The notes: a model not told the origin generated them from the sequence alone. 64,000 bases of DNA from Paulinella micropora (GCA_009731375.1 BJOX01000033.1:1218988-1282987), one strand, 5' to 3'; counted from the first letter of the stretch, positions 40,607-51,630 are shown. Numbers and translations are program-made.

Positions 40607-41805
40607 GGAATTAATAGGAGGCTGGAACAGAAAACGAAGGCGGTGAATTTGCAAAAATTCACGCCGAGATTTTCTGTATCATCTACTAACAACAACNNNN
40701 NNNNNNAAAAAAAATTGGTAAATGCCACTTTACCCTGGCAAAATGCAGTAAAATTGCCTATAATCCCTCAAAGGTTGCCTTTTTGACCCAACTAAAAATA
40801 AAAGGCGACTGGAAAAAAAATGAAGAAAGACTTCATCAGTCTGTTTATTGCCGATTAACGTTGTTTTGACCTGTGCGTTGGTACTATCCTTGATACACCC
40901 TTTTTGTTGATGATATGATCCCAAAATGTTAGTAATCAAGCTTTTCTGCATCTGTAATTCCTCGAACGAGAACGGCGACTACCAACGTTCAGAATTCTGA
41001 CCCATTTACTATCGTTGTTGTGCTTGCATTCTGCGCGTTCACATAGTTTGTGGTTTGTTCTGTATGTGTATATCTGTTTGTGTATGCTTGCATCCTTGCT
41101 ATCTTCGAGATTGTTTTTGTTGGTGAGTTTTTATGTTCTACTAGATGTGTCTGATATAAATGTTTTGTATGACTATTTCCGTAATTAGTGATGTAAGTGG
41201 TTATATTGCGTTTGAAATCGATGAGAGTATAGGTGGTATCGTTTTAGTTATGAAGGACGTGTTGTATTTGCATGGTAATTTATCGACTTTAAATTTAGTG
41301 TATATAAGTTCTTAAATATTTTGGGTGGTTATTGTGTCGTTTTTGTCTGGCGCTGTTCAGATATGTTTTTGGCGTGTTAGATCTCTTACTTGACTCTGAG
41401 ACCGTCGTGTTTAACATGTCAGCATAACCTGGACTCAATTTCTGTATGATTGCTCTGTTCTCTGCATGAATTACGTCTGCATGTCTATATCACTATAAAA
41501 TGTTGGAGGAAATATATTGTTATGTGGCCGATATTAATTGCTATTAAGCGGACTTATTGGTGTAGTAATGTCATTACGTAACATGAATTTAACGCCATAT
41601 ATCTTAGTCAAATGTGTCTTTCTCCTGGACTAACATAACAAATTTGTATCTGAATTTTTTACATTAAATTGTATTCCAGTACAGCATGGAAATCGATTTC
41701 ATAAACGGACTTCCAGCACTTAACTTGTGAACCATAGCAGATACTATCGTCAAACAGTTGTGTAGGCTGTAAAAGAATGTATTTAATTTGAGAACAAGGA
41801 AGTAC
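40607..41805. other. Non-coding 3' part of the DIRS-like element
   Basis: About 1.2 kb, AT-rich, with ten undefined bases at 40,697-40,706. An inverted repeat 'gtgaatttgcaaaaattcac' lies near 40,650. No convincing coding region. Confidence 0.6.
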
Positions 41806-42841
41806 CTAGGTAATTTTAACTCCTGCCTGCAGAACGCTCGTAATGGTCAGTTTGTTTTCTAAACTGACGTCGCGCACGTATTTGAACACACATGTACTTT
41901 TGTCCGACCACAATCCTTGCCTCCTGATTGCGTATATTTTCATCCCCAACCTTGCCGCTTCGGTGGCTGAACCAATTCTATTGAAATGTGACGCACATAT
42001 AACTGGATCTAATCCTATGCGTGCCACTTGCTCTTTCAGAATGCTGGATGGTGTTTTGCTGCTTAAATGCTCCAGACTGTTTCGATCGATTTTGAAGAAA
42101 AGAGGCGAACTATCTGTGAATGAACCTCGAAATAATTCTTTCATGGACTGCAAGTATGCCCGAACCCATTTGACAGCGCAGAATATTTCTGTGCCTTTGT
42201 CCGACGTACACCAGCTTCTCACCCTTGTCGTTCTTGAGGTGCCTCAGGCGGAGTACCATGTATTCGCATGGGATGTTGTTTACTGCAGTCGTGTGGAACC
42301 ATATATCCTCCACCTTAAGTGCAGTGATATTGCCCACTCTTTTCATAGAGATCCATTGCAACAAGATCATGGTGCTGTTTCTGCTATCTCTCCAATCTTT
42401 GAGGGGTAGTTGGAGTATCTTGAGTAGGTCGTCCCTCAACAGTGGATATTTGCCTTCCTTGCCCGGCGGGGCTTCTGCCACTGCTCTTTCCTTTGCCATT
42501 TGCACCAATGGGGTATCGGTGGGGTCACAATAAGGAAGTAGTACATACTGCGCCTTAACAGCGGCGAAGTGCCCTTTGATTGTACTCTCAGCGTATCCAC
42601 TTTCACACATGTGTCTCAAGTAGTGAGCGACCGTCTCCGCTGTGGCCGGGAAATGGATTCGGTTGTGTGCAATGCACCAACTGACAAATTGCTTGCGTGA
42701 TGCTGCGTATGCATCCATTGTTGACTGTCTTTTCTTGCCTTGGCTGGCCCATATTGCTATGTCAGCGTCATTAAGTACGACGTGGCCTATAATAATACAA
42801 AAAGATTTAATGAGCAAAATCAAACAGAACTGCAAGCTCAC
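41806..42841 (-). pseudogene. DIRS-type tyrosine recombinase, frameshifted
   Basis: The N-terminal SAM-like part (KRQSTMDAYAASRKQFVSWC, TVAHYLRHMCESGYAESTIK) and the first catalytic region (LLQWISMKRVGNITALKVED) are in the frame ending at 42,110. The second frame carries ASHFNRIGSATEAARLGMKI and LWSDKSTCVFKYVR, corresponding to the HxxR box and the final tyrosine of tyrosine recombinases. The two frames overlap at about 42,110-42,222, where one base is lost or gained. This enzyme integrates the circular DNA copy. Confidence 0.8.
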
Positions 42842-44237
42842 TGCCGGCTTGACTAACTTGACTGTTCACCCCAGACATTATAAGAACAATCACCCACCGA
42901 TGGCAAATGACGACCAAAGACGTGTGGGCACCGAACTTTGGGCAAATAGGACAGTCAATCCTTCTCGCACTGAAAGAACGCAAGCAAATTGCGTTTGTGA
43001 TACCCCAATGGCGGGGACGACCTTGGTGGCCACACGTGATAGAACACGCGCAAGATTCATTCTCATTACCACCCGCAGCGTACACGCTAGCACCAACATG
43101 GCACACACATCCGCTCCATATACATAGACCTACCCCGATCCAGCCTTCTTTGCTGTTAATGATGTAGCCCAAGTACTGTACTTCATCTGCTGGCTCCCAA
43201 CACGTCTTCTCTGAGAGGGGGAGGCCCAGGAGGCTGAAGAGTGCTTTCACGAACACAGGTATGCCATCGTGTGTCCGGGCAAGTTTGATTGCGAACAAGA
43301 AATCGTCGGCGTATTGCATACATAGTATGTTCAGGGCTCGGATCAGTCGCACCACTGCGCGCATTGTCTTTCCAAACCAAAACGGTGCAGTGCAGAAGCC
43401 GTAGAGCAATGTAGTGTTTTGATAAGTCTTGCCGTTGTGTCGGAATGCTGAGTAAGGTCTGCTTTGTCGTGATAGAGGAATCGAGTAGAATGCCCGTTTG
43501 AGGTCCACCACAAATAGCTTCGTGCCCGCGTCGCCATCCAATACCAGTTGTAGGTCCTTTTCTAATGTCTCCATGGTGAAGGGAGCCTTTGCTTGAAACG
43601 AGTTACTAAAGCGCTTGTCGGTGCAGAGCTTCGTTTTCTTAATTCTTGCTGGATCCGCGAGCACTTGTAGTGGTTCAATCATGATGCATTCCTCTTCTCT
43701 TACTTCCACTGCGTCTCCGCGTTTGATCATATCGTTGATCTGTTCACTAACGAAATCTATATGCTCGAAATAGGAAGGATGGTTGGTGAAGTCTGTAGCT
43801 GGCGGTGTGCGTTCGAATGTCAGCTCAACCCCGTATGCTAGCCACGATAGGACTACGGGGTCTGTCCCAATCGCTTTCCAATATCCTAACTTTGCTTTGA
43901 TAGCATGTGCAGGGTCAGTGGAATCAGCCCACGGGTTGCTGCGGTTGAGTGTTTCCCCCATTGTCATTAGCCGGTCGTGTGCTTCCTCCAAGGTGCAAGA
44001 TGCGTAAATTTGAACGTCGATAGTAGGTGATCGAAGAAGTTCCGTCACATATGGAATTTCTACTTGCGGTATCGTCTGTCGCGATGGGCAGAAGTATGCA
44101 AGATGTCCGGTCTTTTTGCACCATACGCACTGCATGGTCCATGCGTATTCTTTGAACACTTTTGATTTCGGCGCTGATTTTGGTAAAAAGTCTGAAATCT
44201 TGCCGACCAATTTCGGGCGTGAGTATCTGCCAGTCAC
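42807..44237 (-). pseudogene. Reverse transcriptase of the DIRS-like element
   Basis: A CCHC-like knuckle near the start (CVWCKKTGHLAYFC) is followed by RT motifs: FVVDLKRAFYSIPLSRQSRP, TTLLYGFCTAPFWFGKTMRA and the catalytic LCMQYADDFLFAI, then LPLSEKTCWEPADEVQYLGY, typical of DIRS-group and other LTR-type enzymes. The following RNase H region is disrupted by frameshifts after VQYLGYIINS. There is no clear ATG. The 3' end overlaps the recombinase frame by about 35 bases. Confidence 0.8.
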
Positions 44238-44594
44238 AGTAAGAGATAATCGTTTTTAATACTTAGTGATGGCCGAGTCGGTATTTCAATAAGCAAACGT
44301 AATATTTTATTAAACTGCGGCCTGTCCGTCGCATTGTTACGTTCGTATTTGGCGTGTTGCCGTCGTTCTTTTGACTAGTCACTTTAAACAGGTGGCGTGT
44401 TGCCGTGCGAGTCTGACTTTATGAAGTGTTCAGAAATGCATCTCAAAGTAAGGATAATATATATATTTAATGCGTATGCACTGCTTTTTCTGTTGCATGA
44501 TGCATGGGCGTCAAGCTCGACTACATACGCAACTACTGCTCGTGCGGATGTGCGATGTGTATGCGTGTTTGTGAGCAGCAGTGTGCTTGAATGT

Positions 44595-45843
44595 TCAGTT
44601 AGTAGTACGCTGCGGGCGCAGATTGGGGTTCAGGGTCCAGCAGTGTTCTGCGGTGTGTCCGCGCTTGTGACAGTGGGTGCAAGATGCATGTGTGCGCGCG
44701 CTAGTAGGTATGTATGGTGGTGGCACTGCTGGGGTGACTGTTATGTACCCCGTCGGGTTTTGTGGTTGCGGTGCCGGGATCGCGTATTGCATGTGCGGCT
44801 GCTGCCCGGTTGATGGTACTGTGTATCCCGGGACGCCTGCCCACGCCAACGTTGGTGTAGGCACGTTGCTTTGAGGTGCTGCGATGTTGTTAGCATTCAC
44901 GCCGGGAGCAGAGCTTCTCTGTGGGCAGTCCTTCGCCCAGTGCTGTGGAGAGTAGCAGATACGGCACAGCCCCTTGCTGTGGCTGCCATATGGGTTTGCG
45001 GTGCTCTTCGAAGTATGTGCCCGGATGGGCTCACAGTAGGCTGCAACGTCACCCGCGATTCGCAGTCGCTTGGCTGCTTGTATGAACTTTTGCTCTGCCT
45101 CTTCCGCTGGGAGAGGTGTCCATATCCATGGCCAGAGTAGCCAGCGCAGTTGCCATTGCGATTGCATTAGCCAGCCGCTCTTGCTCGCTCTTGTAGGCCT
45201 TGCTCTCCAGTATCGCCATGATGATCTTCCCTCCCTGAAAGTAGCGTCGATGTACAGGCTTCTCTATGAGCTTCGCGTCCCGTTGCCCAGTCTCCTGCTT
45301 GGCTTGGAAGATCATTGCGTTGACTTGTTCAGATAGCCGGTTCGTTTGATCGGCGAAGGTAGAGTTGATTCCGGCCTGCAGTAGCTTCACCATCTGCCCT
45401 AAGTCTGCGTTTGTAAGTGTGCGTGCTGTGGAGGTGCGTGCAGTGGGATCAGTGGGAGCGGTGTTGGCGCAGCCCCCGAGAAACAAGGCTGCTCGTTGTA
45501 GTGCATCTTGCTGTTGTTGCAGTGTCGGTGCCCCATGGCCAGATCCGCCAGTGAGTGGTGATGGTGATGATGGTGGCGATGCGTGGGTGGTACCAGTGTT
45601 GCTGCTGCTGCTGCTGCTAGCTGCGCTTCCGGGCGGTTGATCATGGCAGGCGCCTGTCGCTAGCGCTGGGATGCCGGTAGGGTTGCTCATAGTTGACGCG
45701 CTTCCAAGTCCACTCGGATTGCCTCCAGCCGCGTCGTGGTTGCCTCCCCCTTGGTAGTCGTCGCCGTCGTCTCCAGCCTCCTCGTCTGCACGCCTCTTCT
45801 TTGCAGAAGGCTTCTTGATTCGCTTTGGCTTCTCGTTTGACAT
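44595..45843 (-). pseudogene. Gag-like protein of the DIRS-like element, one frameshift
   Basis: From the ATG at 45843 (MSNEKPKRIKKPSAKKRRAD) the protein is basic then low complexity (glycine, serine, threonine), followed by a helical domain (NADLGQMVKLLQAGINSTFA). Near 45,100 the frame shifts to one that carries two CCHC knuckles (CRICYSPQHWAKDC and CTHCHKRGHTAEHC), ending at 44,595. These knuckles bind RNA in retroelement particles. Confidence 0.7.
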
Positions 45844-45844
45844 C

Positions 45845-46074
45845 GATTCTTGTAATGCCTTAAAAACGAAACTAGAAGCACTTTTTGTGCAAAACAAAAA
45901 ATGCAAATCTGAGAGTGGTAAGGTTGTCTTGCTAATCTTCAAATTTTCTCGCGGGAGCAAACGTTCCCGCTCCTTTTATAGCGGGAACAAAAATAATCAA
46001 GTCTACTCAAGAGTCTCTCTCACGGCCCACTCTGCCTGATATGGAGCATTTAGGTATTTGTGAAATGACGCTTT
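45845..46074. repeat. 230-bp direct repeat of the DIRS-like element, copy 2
   Basis: It is the outer end of the element on the side of the interrupted gene's 3' half, and includes the promoter region of the Gag frame. High identity to copy 1 says the insertion is recent relative to the host element. Confidence 0.9.
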
Positions 46075-46096
46075 CACCACCGCGACTGAGTAATCA

Positions 46097-46341
46097 CGCC
46101 CTTCGCCGCATGCAGGCGCATGGGCCGCACGTCTTTCCCCGTGCCCAGAACGACACGAGACTCCGTCGTGGCCCTGGCGTACGTACCGGCCTACCGCTTC
46201 CGGCTGGCGTACGAGGACGCTGGCTGGCCGGAGCTGCAAATAGACAAGTGGACCAGTTACTTGTGGCTGACGGGAGCCCAAGAGACGGCCGCTCGGTTTA
46301 AGCCCCGGTTCAACAAGAATCTGTACATTACTGATTTTTAA
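46097..46341 (+). pseudogene. F-box-like/zinc protein, 3' part
   Basis: After the retrotransposon the plus strand encodes ACRRMGRTSFPVPRTTRDSV and ends YLWLTGAQETAARFKPRFNK, with a TAA before TTTTTAATTAAAAA. The G+C-rich coding matches the 39,797 half in style. Its reading frame relative to the first half cannot be checked without an uninterrupted homologue. An upstream TGA at the junction belongs to the insertion side. Confidence 0.5.
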
Positions 46342-46363
46342 ATCTTCTTCTCGATCTTTTTAA

Positions 46364-46915
46364 TTAAAAAGAAAAACGCTCTGGGAAGCTATCAAGTTCA
46401 TTTTCTTCTTCCCGGTCGTAAGTCAGAACAGGGGTCAGGAGTTCGAAAGGAGGCATTGTCTCTTCTTCGGCGTCAACTGCACTAACTGCCTCGTCCAGAG
46501 TAGATTGGAACGCGCTTGTTGTGTCTGGAGCGAGCTCGGCAAGAACTGCAAGTCCGTCCCTGACGCCCTCGAGATCGCTCACGGCAGCGGCGACGCTTGG
46601 TACAGAGGGCTGGTCGCTGACCCTGGCTTGTGTCCGCCTTGAGGGGCGTACGTTCCAGTCCGACGCGAATTGTTCCACCACTTCGGCCGCGATTTCAGGG
46701 GCACAAACCCACGTGCCCGCACGTTGCCCGCGTTGTTTCGGGAATTTGAATTTCGAAATGTGACCGTTGGCTAAGCGGTAGGGGTGCAGCTGGAGGTGCC
46801 GACGTATTCTTTCCGCGCAACGGCTAGGAGTCAAAAAAGGAAACGTTTTCCCGGCAAAATCAATCAGCGAAATTTTCCCGTCTGGCGCCACTCGGCACGG
46901 CTTTACTTGGCTCAT
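46364..46915 (-). CDS. Unknown 183-aa protein
   Basis: From the ATG at 46915 the product starts MSQVKPCRVAPDGKISLIDF. The first 90 residues are folded-looking and basic (CAERIRRHLQLHPYRLANGH, APEIAAEVVEQFASDWNVRP), the rest acidic and probably disordered (DEAVSAVDAEEETMPPFELL). It is directly downstream of, and on the same strand as, the tyrosine-recombinase gene, so it may be an accessory or DNA-binding partner. No family recognised. Confidence 0.5.
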   Translation of the reverse strand: MSQVKPCRVAPDGKISLIDFAGKTFPFLTPSRCAERIRRHLQLHPYRLANGHISKFKFPKQRGQRAGTWVCAPEIAAEVVEQFASDWNVRPSRRTQARVSDQPSVPSVAAAVSDLEGVRDGLAVLAELAPDTTSAFQSTLDEAVSAVDAEEETMPPFELLTPVLTYDREEENELDSFPERFSF

Positions 46916-46970
46916 TGCACTTTACGAGTTCAATAAAAGTCAGATTATGAGCTTTTAATTCTTGAATCTC

Positions 46971-49296
46971 TTAGCACAATTGCATAAACCGCGTGATCTG
47001 AGCGGCTGGTGTAGGATCGGCCGTATCAAGAGCGACTTTTGCATGATTGGCAAAACGGTAGGAAGCCTTCACGGAAAAAATGGAATCTAACGTTCCGCGC
47101 CAAAAACCGGGCCGGCGCAGTTCTCCTGCATTTTGCTGCAAATTTGCCGCGAAAAATTCCACGGCCTGCCGGCGTAACCGTTCGGCTCTGGTCTCGCGAG
47201 GCAGCTGTTTGAGTGTGGGCGGAATGACGTACGCGAGCTCGCCCTTGAGGCGGTTAAAGTCCTCCGCCAACCTAGCACCTTGGTCCACGATGGCCTGCAC
47301 GATCTTGAGCAGGTCGGGCTCCGTCAGGGACGGGACGCTGCGTGTTTTTTGCACTTTCACAGAATCGTAGAACATCTGGGACTTGAGGTTCGAGACGGCC
47401 TCGGTGTTGTTGGCAAACATCAGTGAGTGGCCGAGCACCCGCGACATGAAGATGGTGCGCGAGACTTGGCTGTGCTCGCCGTACAGCGCGTACGCGCAGT
47501 TGGCGTAGATGGCCCGGAGCTTGTGTGGGCTAGGGATGAGAAAATCCTTCGCTCGTTCGTAGTGCATCTGCGTGAGGTAGTCGAACGTGTTTGAAAACCC
47601 CGCTCCCTTCATGGCCGCGGTGACCTGGTCGTTAATGAGCGCTTGGCTAGGCGTGTCCGTCACTTTTTTCGACTCGGCGAGCGTGTTCATCCACGGCAGC
47701 GTCGAGACCTTCATCCGTTTGGCGGGCGGAGCCAAAGGCTGCTCGTCCTCCTGTGCTAAGATCTCTGCGCGGTGCGTAGTCCAGCTCAGGTAATCGCTCT
47801 TGGGCCTGTCCTTTTTCAGGAGCTTGTTCTCTTCGGGCGCCAGCCGCGAGCGGTGCCTGAAGTGGTTTTCGATCAGCCACCTCATGTGCTTCCAGATGCG
47901 CAGCACGCCGGCCGACGTGGCGGTAGGCAGTGCGATCGGTTTTGCCTATAAAGATCAGGTCCTGCAAATCGCTGTCGGCAGGGTCTGAATCGGGCGCGGC
48001 CCCCTTCTTGGCCGCCCTGTGCTGGACGACGTGCTTCTGCCGCCCGATCTCCGAGAAGATGATATGTTCCTCTTCGTTCACGGGCAAGAACTCCGACCAT
48101 TTCCAGAGCTCTATCTGCCGGCAGCCTAGAATCGCGAGCAGCAGGAAGCTCTGCAGGGCCCAGAGCGGGTAGCGCATCGTCGGCGCAAAGGGGCCGGTGT
48201 TGGTACGCTTGGCCTCGGCCGATTCGAAACAGTCCGCTTCGGCTAGCATGGCTTGGTACAGTTCATCCAGGAACGCTAACCACGGGTCCGCGAGCAAGGT
48301 GTTCCGCTCAGTCATCTTCTTGACATTGACTTCGTTCGTCTGCCTGACGGTGCGCTGGTTCAGCGTCCGGTTGCGGAAGAGGGACCCTTGCGTAAAGTGC
48401 TTGGCCACGAACTCCTTGCCCCAAGCGCACCGCGAGGGCTGTTTGGTATTGTCTTTTTTCTTTGTGTCCGCTTCCTTGTTGCTCGCGAGAATGAGCCACT
48501 GGGTCCTGAACTTCACGTACGCCTTGCTTCTCGTGTCGGAGTGCGGCTTGCACGCGTCCACCAGGTCGTTGATGAACGGCAGCCATTGTTCGACATCGCT
48601 GCGCAAGCGCAGCAGCTGGGTGCAGCAGTCCAGGAGACAGATCCAGAAGGGCTTCTTGGCCGCGCCCTTGACAGTGCAATACTGGCGGTTGGGGCCGAAC
48701 ACGTAAGTCCTGAAGGAACCGACGTCGTCCTGCCATTCATCGCGCTTCTCTAATCTGGCGGCGCTGTCCGAAAGCGTGAGCCAGGCATTCTCGTCCGAGG
48801 TCGCGATGACCTTGAAATCGACCATGGTCGCCTCCTTCGAAGACAGCAGCTTCTCGTCGTCTAGCCCCGTGCCGCGAAAAGTGTCGACCGCGTGCAGCAC
48901 GCCGCTCTTCTCGGTGCCCTTGATGATAAACTCGCTCCATTTACCCCGGCTCGAGTTGATGACCGCCGCCAGCCGCTGTGAAGGCTGGTGCAGGGCAGGT
49001 TCGACGCCTAGCGAGACCAGGTGCACGCGGTCGAGGACGTCCTTGCGATTGTCTTGGAGGTTCTTCAGCCCGCTTATGAAGCCCTCCCTGTAGGTTGACC
49101 ACAACCACGGCTTATTAGCAAATTGCTTGTGCAAGGGCAGTCTCGCGAAACTCGGCACCGGTTTCTTGCCTTCGCGGATTTCTTGCGGGGTCGTGTTATT
49201 AAAGGCGTCGATTTCCGCTTGGGACGGGCCTCCGGTGAAATCAACGACCTCACGCCCGTTCGGACCGGCACCAAACCTCCCGCTGCTGACCCACAT
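46971..49296 (-). pseudogene. Tyrosine recombinase resembling telomere resolvases (protelomerases), one frameshift
   Basis: The gene starts at the ATG at 49296 (MWVSSGRFGAGPNGREVVDF) and encodes about 775 aa with one frameshift near 47,900. The catalytic domain shows Arg in LLAILGCRQIELWKW (about residue 393), lysines after a GRQKHVVQHR turn, then in the second frame SPHKLRAIYANCAYALYG (HxxR), SRVLGHSLMFANN (second His) and a tyrosine at QMFYDSV. The great length, the 'H.LR.IYA..AY' box and 'LGH' then Tyr 20 residues later are closer to TelN/TelK/TelA-type telomere resolvases than to phage integrases. An ordinary integrase remains possible. The palindromes in the TIRs are candidate substrates. 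Confidence 0.6.
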
Positions 49297-49355
49297 TCTT
49301 TGTTATTTTTAATGATTAGGTAGTACAAGATTTGTTTTTTCAGCAGCCACAGCAA

Positions 49356-50138
49356 TCACGGCCGGCGTCTTTTCTTTCTCTTCTTGGCGTGCGGGCCGGA
49401 CAGAAGATGGCTCGCCAATGGCCGAGCGAGGCCGCTGCCGTTCAGTGAACCAGTCAAGGGGATGAAAGGCCAGCCTTGTTCTTCGCACACGAGCGCGAAC
49501 ATGGCGCTTTGTCTGTCCCTCGACTCGGATTGTTTCAGCTCCGGCACCTGCGCCGCTAGCTCTTCTTCGTCCATCAACAGCAGGAAAGCCCTCAGTAACG
49601 TCTGATAGTTGACGAAACATCTTCTCGCCCACGCATAGCGCTGCCTCAGCTTCTTCAGCACCTTGGGCCAGCAGGCGTCGACTTTCTTGAAGAGGCGTTC
49701 CAACTCCTCTAGCGTTTCTTTGCTCGGCTCCCGCCGGCCCCGGCCGCAGCCTAGCAGGTGGCACAGCTGGCTGGCCTTGTCGATAGTTAGCGGGCCTAGC
49801 TTCTCCCTGCGCCAGATGTACGCGAGGCGAGCGGGCGTCGCGACGTGTGCCCGCCACTTGTGGACAAGGCGCCTCGCCTGTGCCAACAAGGCCGGGCTGA
49901 CACACGACGCAGACTGATTGACACCTCGAAGGTTGAACGTCTCGCGCGTGATCTGACGGAACCGGCTCAGGCGAGTGTAGCCGACATGTCTGTGAGCGTG
50001 TTGCTCTCTTACCATCTGTCCGTTCACTAGCCAGCATTGTGACGTGTACAGCTCGTGCTCTGTCTTGACTAAGCCACACTTCGAGCAGTACGTACCTGTG
50101 GTTGCGAGGCTGAAGGTCCAGACGTGTTCGCAGGACAT
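49356..50138 (-). CDS. VLTF3-like late transcription factor
   Basis: From the ATG at 50138 the 260-aa product begins MSCEHVWTFSLATTGTYCSKCG, a zinc ribbon. It continues with YTRLSRFRQITRETF, LTIDKASQLCHLLGCGRGRR, and a C-terminal helix with ARRCFVNYQTLLRAFLLLMD. A zinc site at the N-terminus, a helical middle and a final 'R..FVNY..LLR.FL.LM' block are the layout of poxvirus/NCLDV VLTF3, which activates late genes. The basic tail KKRKKRRRP may be a nuclear signal. The frame is intact. It is next to a VLTF2-like gene. Confidence 0.65.
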   Translation of the reverse strand: MSCEHVWTFSLATTGTYCSKCGLVKTEHELYTSQCWLVNGQMVREQHAHRHVGYTRLSRFRQITRETFNLRGVNQSASCVSPALLAQARRLVHKWRAHVATPARLAYIWRREKLGPLTIDKASQLCHLLGCGRGRREPSKETLEELERLFKKVDACWPKVLKKLRQRYAWARRCFVNYQTLLRAFLLLMDEEELAAQVPELKQSESRDRQSAMFALVCEEQGWPFIPLTGSLNGSGLARPLASHLLSGPHAKKRKKRRRP

Positions 50139-50245
50139 AATATGACGGCCGGCAAACAGGTGCCCAAGATCGAACGCGGCCGTTTAAAATTCAAGATTTG
50201 AAAACAAATGAAAGAGTGGAAGAAAAGTCGGGGAAGTCAGAAAGG

Positions 50246-50998
50246 ATGGAGGGCACTGAATCTTACAAGGGCAAGTGCCTGCACTGCTCGTACGGCTGCG
50301 CGCGGGACGACGGCAGGTGGTTCGGGCTGCCAATTGCCCACGCGGGCGAAGAGTTGTGCGTCTGGGGTCACTTCTGTACGGTGGGCTGCGCGGCTAAGTT
50401 CGCGGAATACGGTATAACCGAGACGCTGCGTTCGAGTTCAATGGACCTGCTGCACTCCTTCCTGAGGGTTAATCTACACAAGCAGCTAGTTCAACCGGCG
50501 CCGCCTCGACACGATCTAGTAGACTACGGCGGACCGCTAGACATCTCGGCTTTCAGGGCCGTGGGCCGGGTTGTGAATTGGTACGTGCCAGTGCACAGAA
50601 AGGAGACACAGAAACATTTTATTAGCCAACTTTCGGGCCGCAAGTACACGCTGAGGAGGCTTAAGCGCCTGCCCGGGATTCGACTCTCGTCCGTTGAGCT
50701 TCTTCTTCTTGCGCTTGATCAGCTTGCGGCTCTCTTCGTCCTCCTCGGCGGCGCCGTCGGCGGTCAATGGAAGCGGCGCGAGCGTGGGCAGAGCCGGGGG
50801 CGGTTCATTGGCGTCTGCCAGAATAGTGTACTTGAGCCACGGACCGCCGTTCCGCTTGAAGACGAGGTGCAGCACGTTCTGTGTAACGCCGACCAGCACC
50901 CCTGCCCGTCTTTTCTCTTGGAAAGCGCACGATTTGAGTATCTTCTTGAGGATTTCCAGGGCGTAGACACACTCGCCGGCTTGGACGGGCGGGTGTGA
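50246..50998 (+). CDS. VLTF2-like transcription factor (FCS-type zinc finger)
   Basis: From the ATG at 50246 the product starts MEGTESYKGKCLHCSYGCAR. FGLPIAHAGEELCVWGHFCT followed by VGCAAKF is the FCS-like finger, and APPRHDLVDYGGPLDISAFR is the conserved second block of NCLDV/poxvirus VLTF2 proteins. The frame runs to 50,998, but everything after about 50,625 is antisense to the clamp gene and does not look conserved, so the true stop is probably near 50,620 after a small frame disturbance. It is divergent from VLTF3 and convergent with the clamp. Confidence 0.65.
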   Translation: MEGTESYKGKCLHCSYGCARDDGRWFGLPIAHAGEELCVWGHFCTVGCAAKFAEYGITETLRSSSMDLLHSFLRVNLHKQLVQPAPPRHDLVDYGGPLDISAFRAVGRVVNWYVPVHRKETQKHFISQLSGRKYTLRRLKRLPGIRLSSVELLLLALDQLAALFVLLGGAVGGQWKRRERGQSRGRFIGVCQNSVLEPRTAVPLEDEVQHVLCNADQHPCPSFLLESARFEYLLEDFQGVDTLAGLDGRV

Positions 50999-51630
50999 CA
51001 GGTCAGAGCGCAGCAGCGAGTCCTTGTCCTCCGCGACCAGAGCGATGCCGCCAAGGCTGGTGCGTGCCAGCCGGCCTGCGTCCACCGCCCGCAGCGAGGA
51101 TTCCGTGCAGAGCCTGTCCACTTCCACAAACAGCCGGCAGTGCGAATTGCTCTTCGAATGGTGCCTGATCACGGCGTTCAGCGACGGGCCAGAGACTTCG
51201 ACAAGGCGGCCGAGATTGGTCCACTCGGTAGTCGGCAGGAAGGCCGCTTCTTGGGACACGAGCAGCGAGGTCAGGTCGCTGTAGTGCTCGAACGATTTGG
51301 ACTCGTTGTAGAATTTGACACATCCTTGTTATCCACCGCGACTGACAGTTCGAGTATCATGCCCTCGCGGAAAGTAGAGAGCCAGCAGGACAGTTCATTG
51401 AGGTCAACGCTGAACACGCACTTTGGGAACATCAAGTTGACATAGTCGCCGTTCGCGCCCGAAAAAGGGACCACGAACTGCGCGACGAGCCCGTCGGCCG
51501 CGCTGCAGAGCACGAGCTTGTCGACGGTCGCTTCGACCCTGGCCTCCAGCAACAGAGGCGACAGCGAGTCGAGCGCACGGCGGAACGCGATGCCGTGCGA
51601 CTTGGACCTCCAGAGAAAACGAGTCATCAT
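50537..51630 (-). pseudogene. PCNA-like sliding clamp, one frameshift
   Basis: The first frame from the double ATG at 51,630/51,627 carries FRRALDSLSPLLLEARVEAT, LCSAADGLVAQFVVPF and CVFSVDLNELSCWLSTFREG, matching the first clamp fold with its 'VDL.ELS..L' strand. Near 51,310 the frame changes and the second fold follows (ECVYALEILKKILKSCAFQE, VLHLVFKRNGGPWLKYTILA), then an acidic and basic tail (EEDEESRKLIKRKKKK). It would tether the polymerase, or serve as a transcription-linked clamp like poxvirus VLTF1. The 3' end overlaps the VLTF2-like gene; a TAATAAA in another frame near 50,620 may be the real end. Confidence 0.6.

Larger units (their letters stand above)
40119..46074 (-). mobile_element. 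DIRS-like tyrosine-recombinase retrotransposon
   Basis: On the minus strand the order is a Gag-like zinc-knuckle frame, reverse transcriptase, then a tyrosine recombinase: the hallmark of DIRS/PAT/Ngaro elements, which integrate by recombination and do not make target duplications. A 230-bp direct repeat lies at 45,845-46,074 and 40,377-40,606, compatible with the split direct repeats of PAT/Ngaro-like forms. The left 260 bases (40,119-40,376) would be the outer arm; I did not find its partner inside. It sits within the F-box-like gene of the 46-kb element, so it arrived later. All three frames are damaged. Confidence 0.8.
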
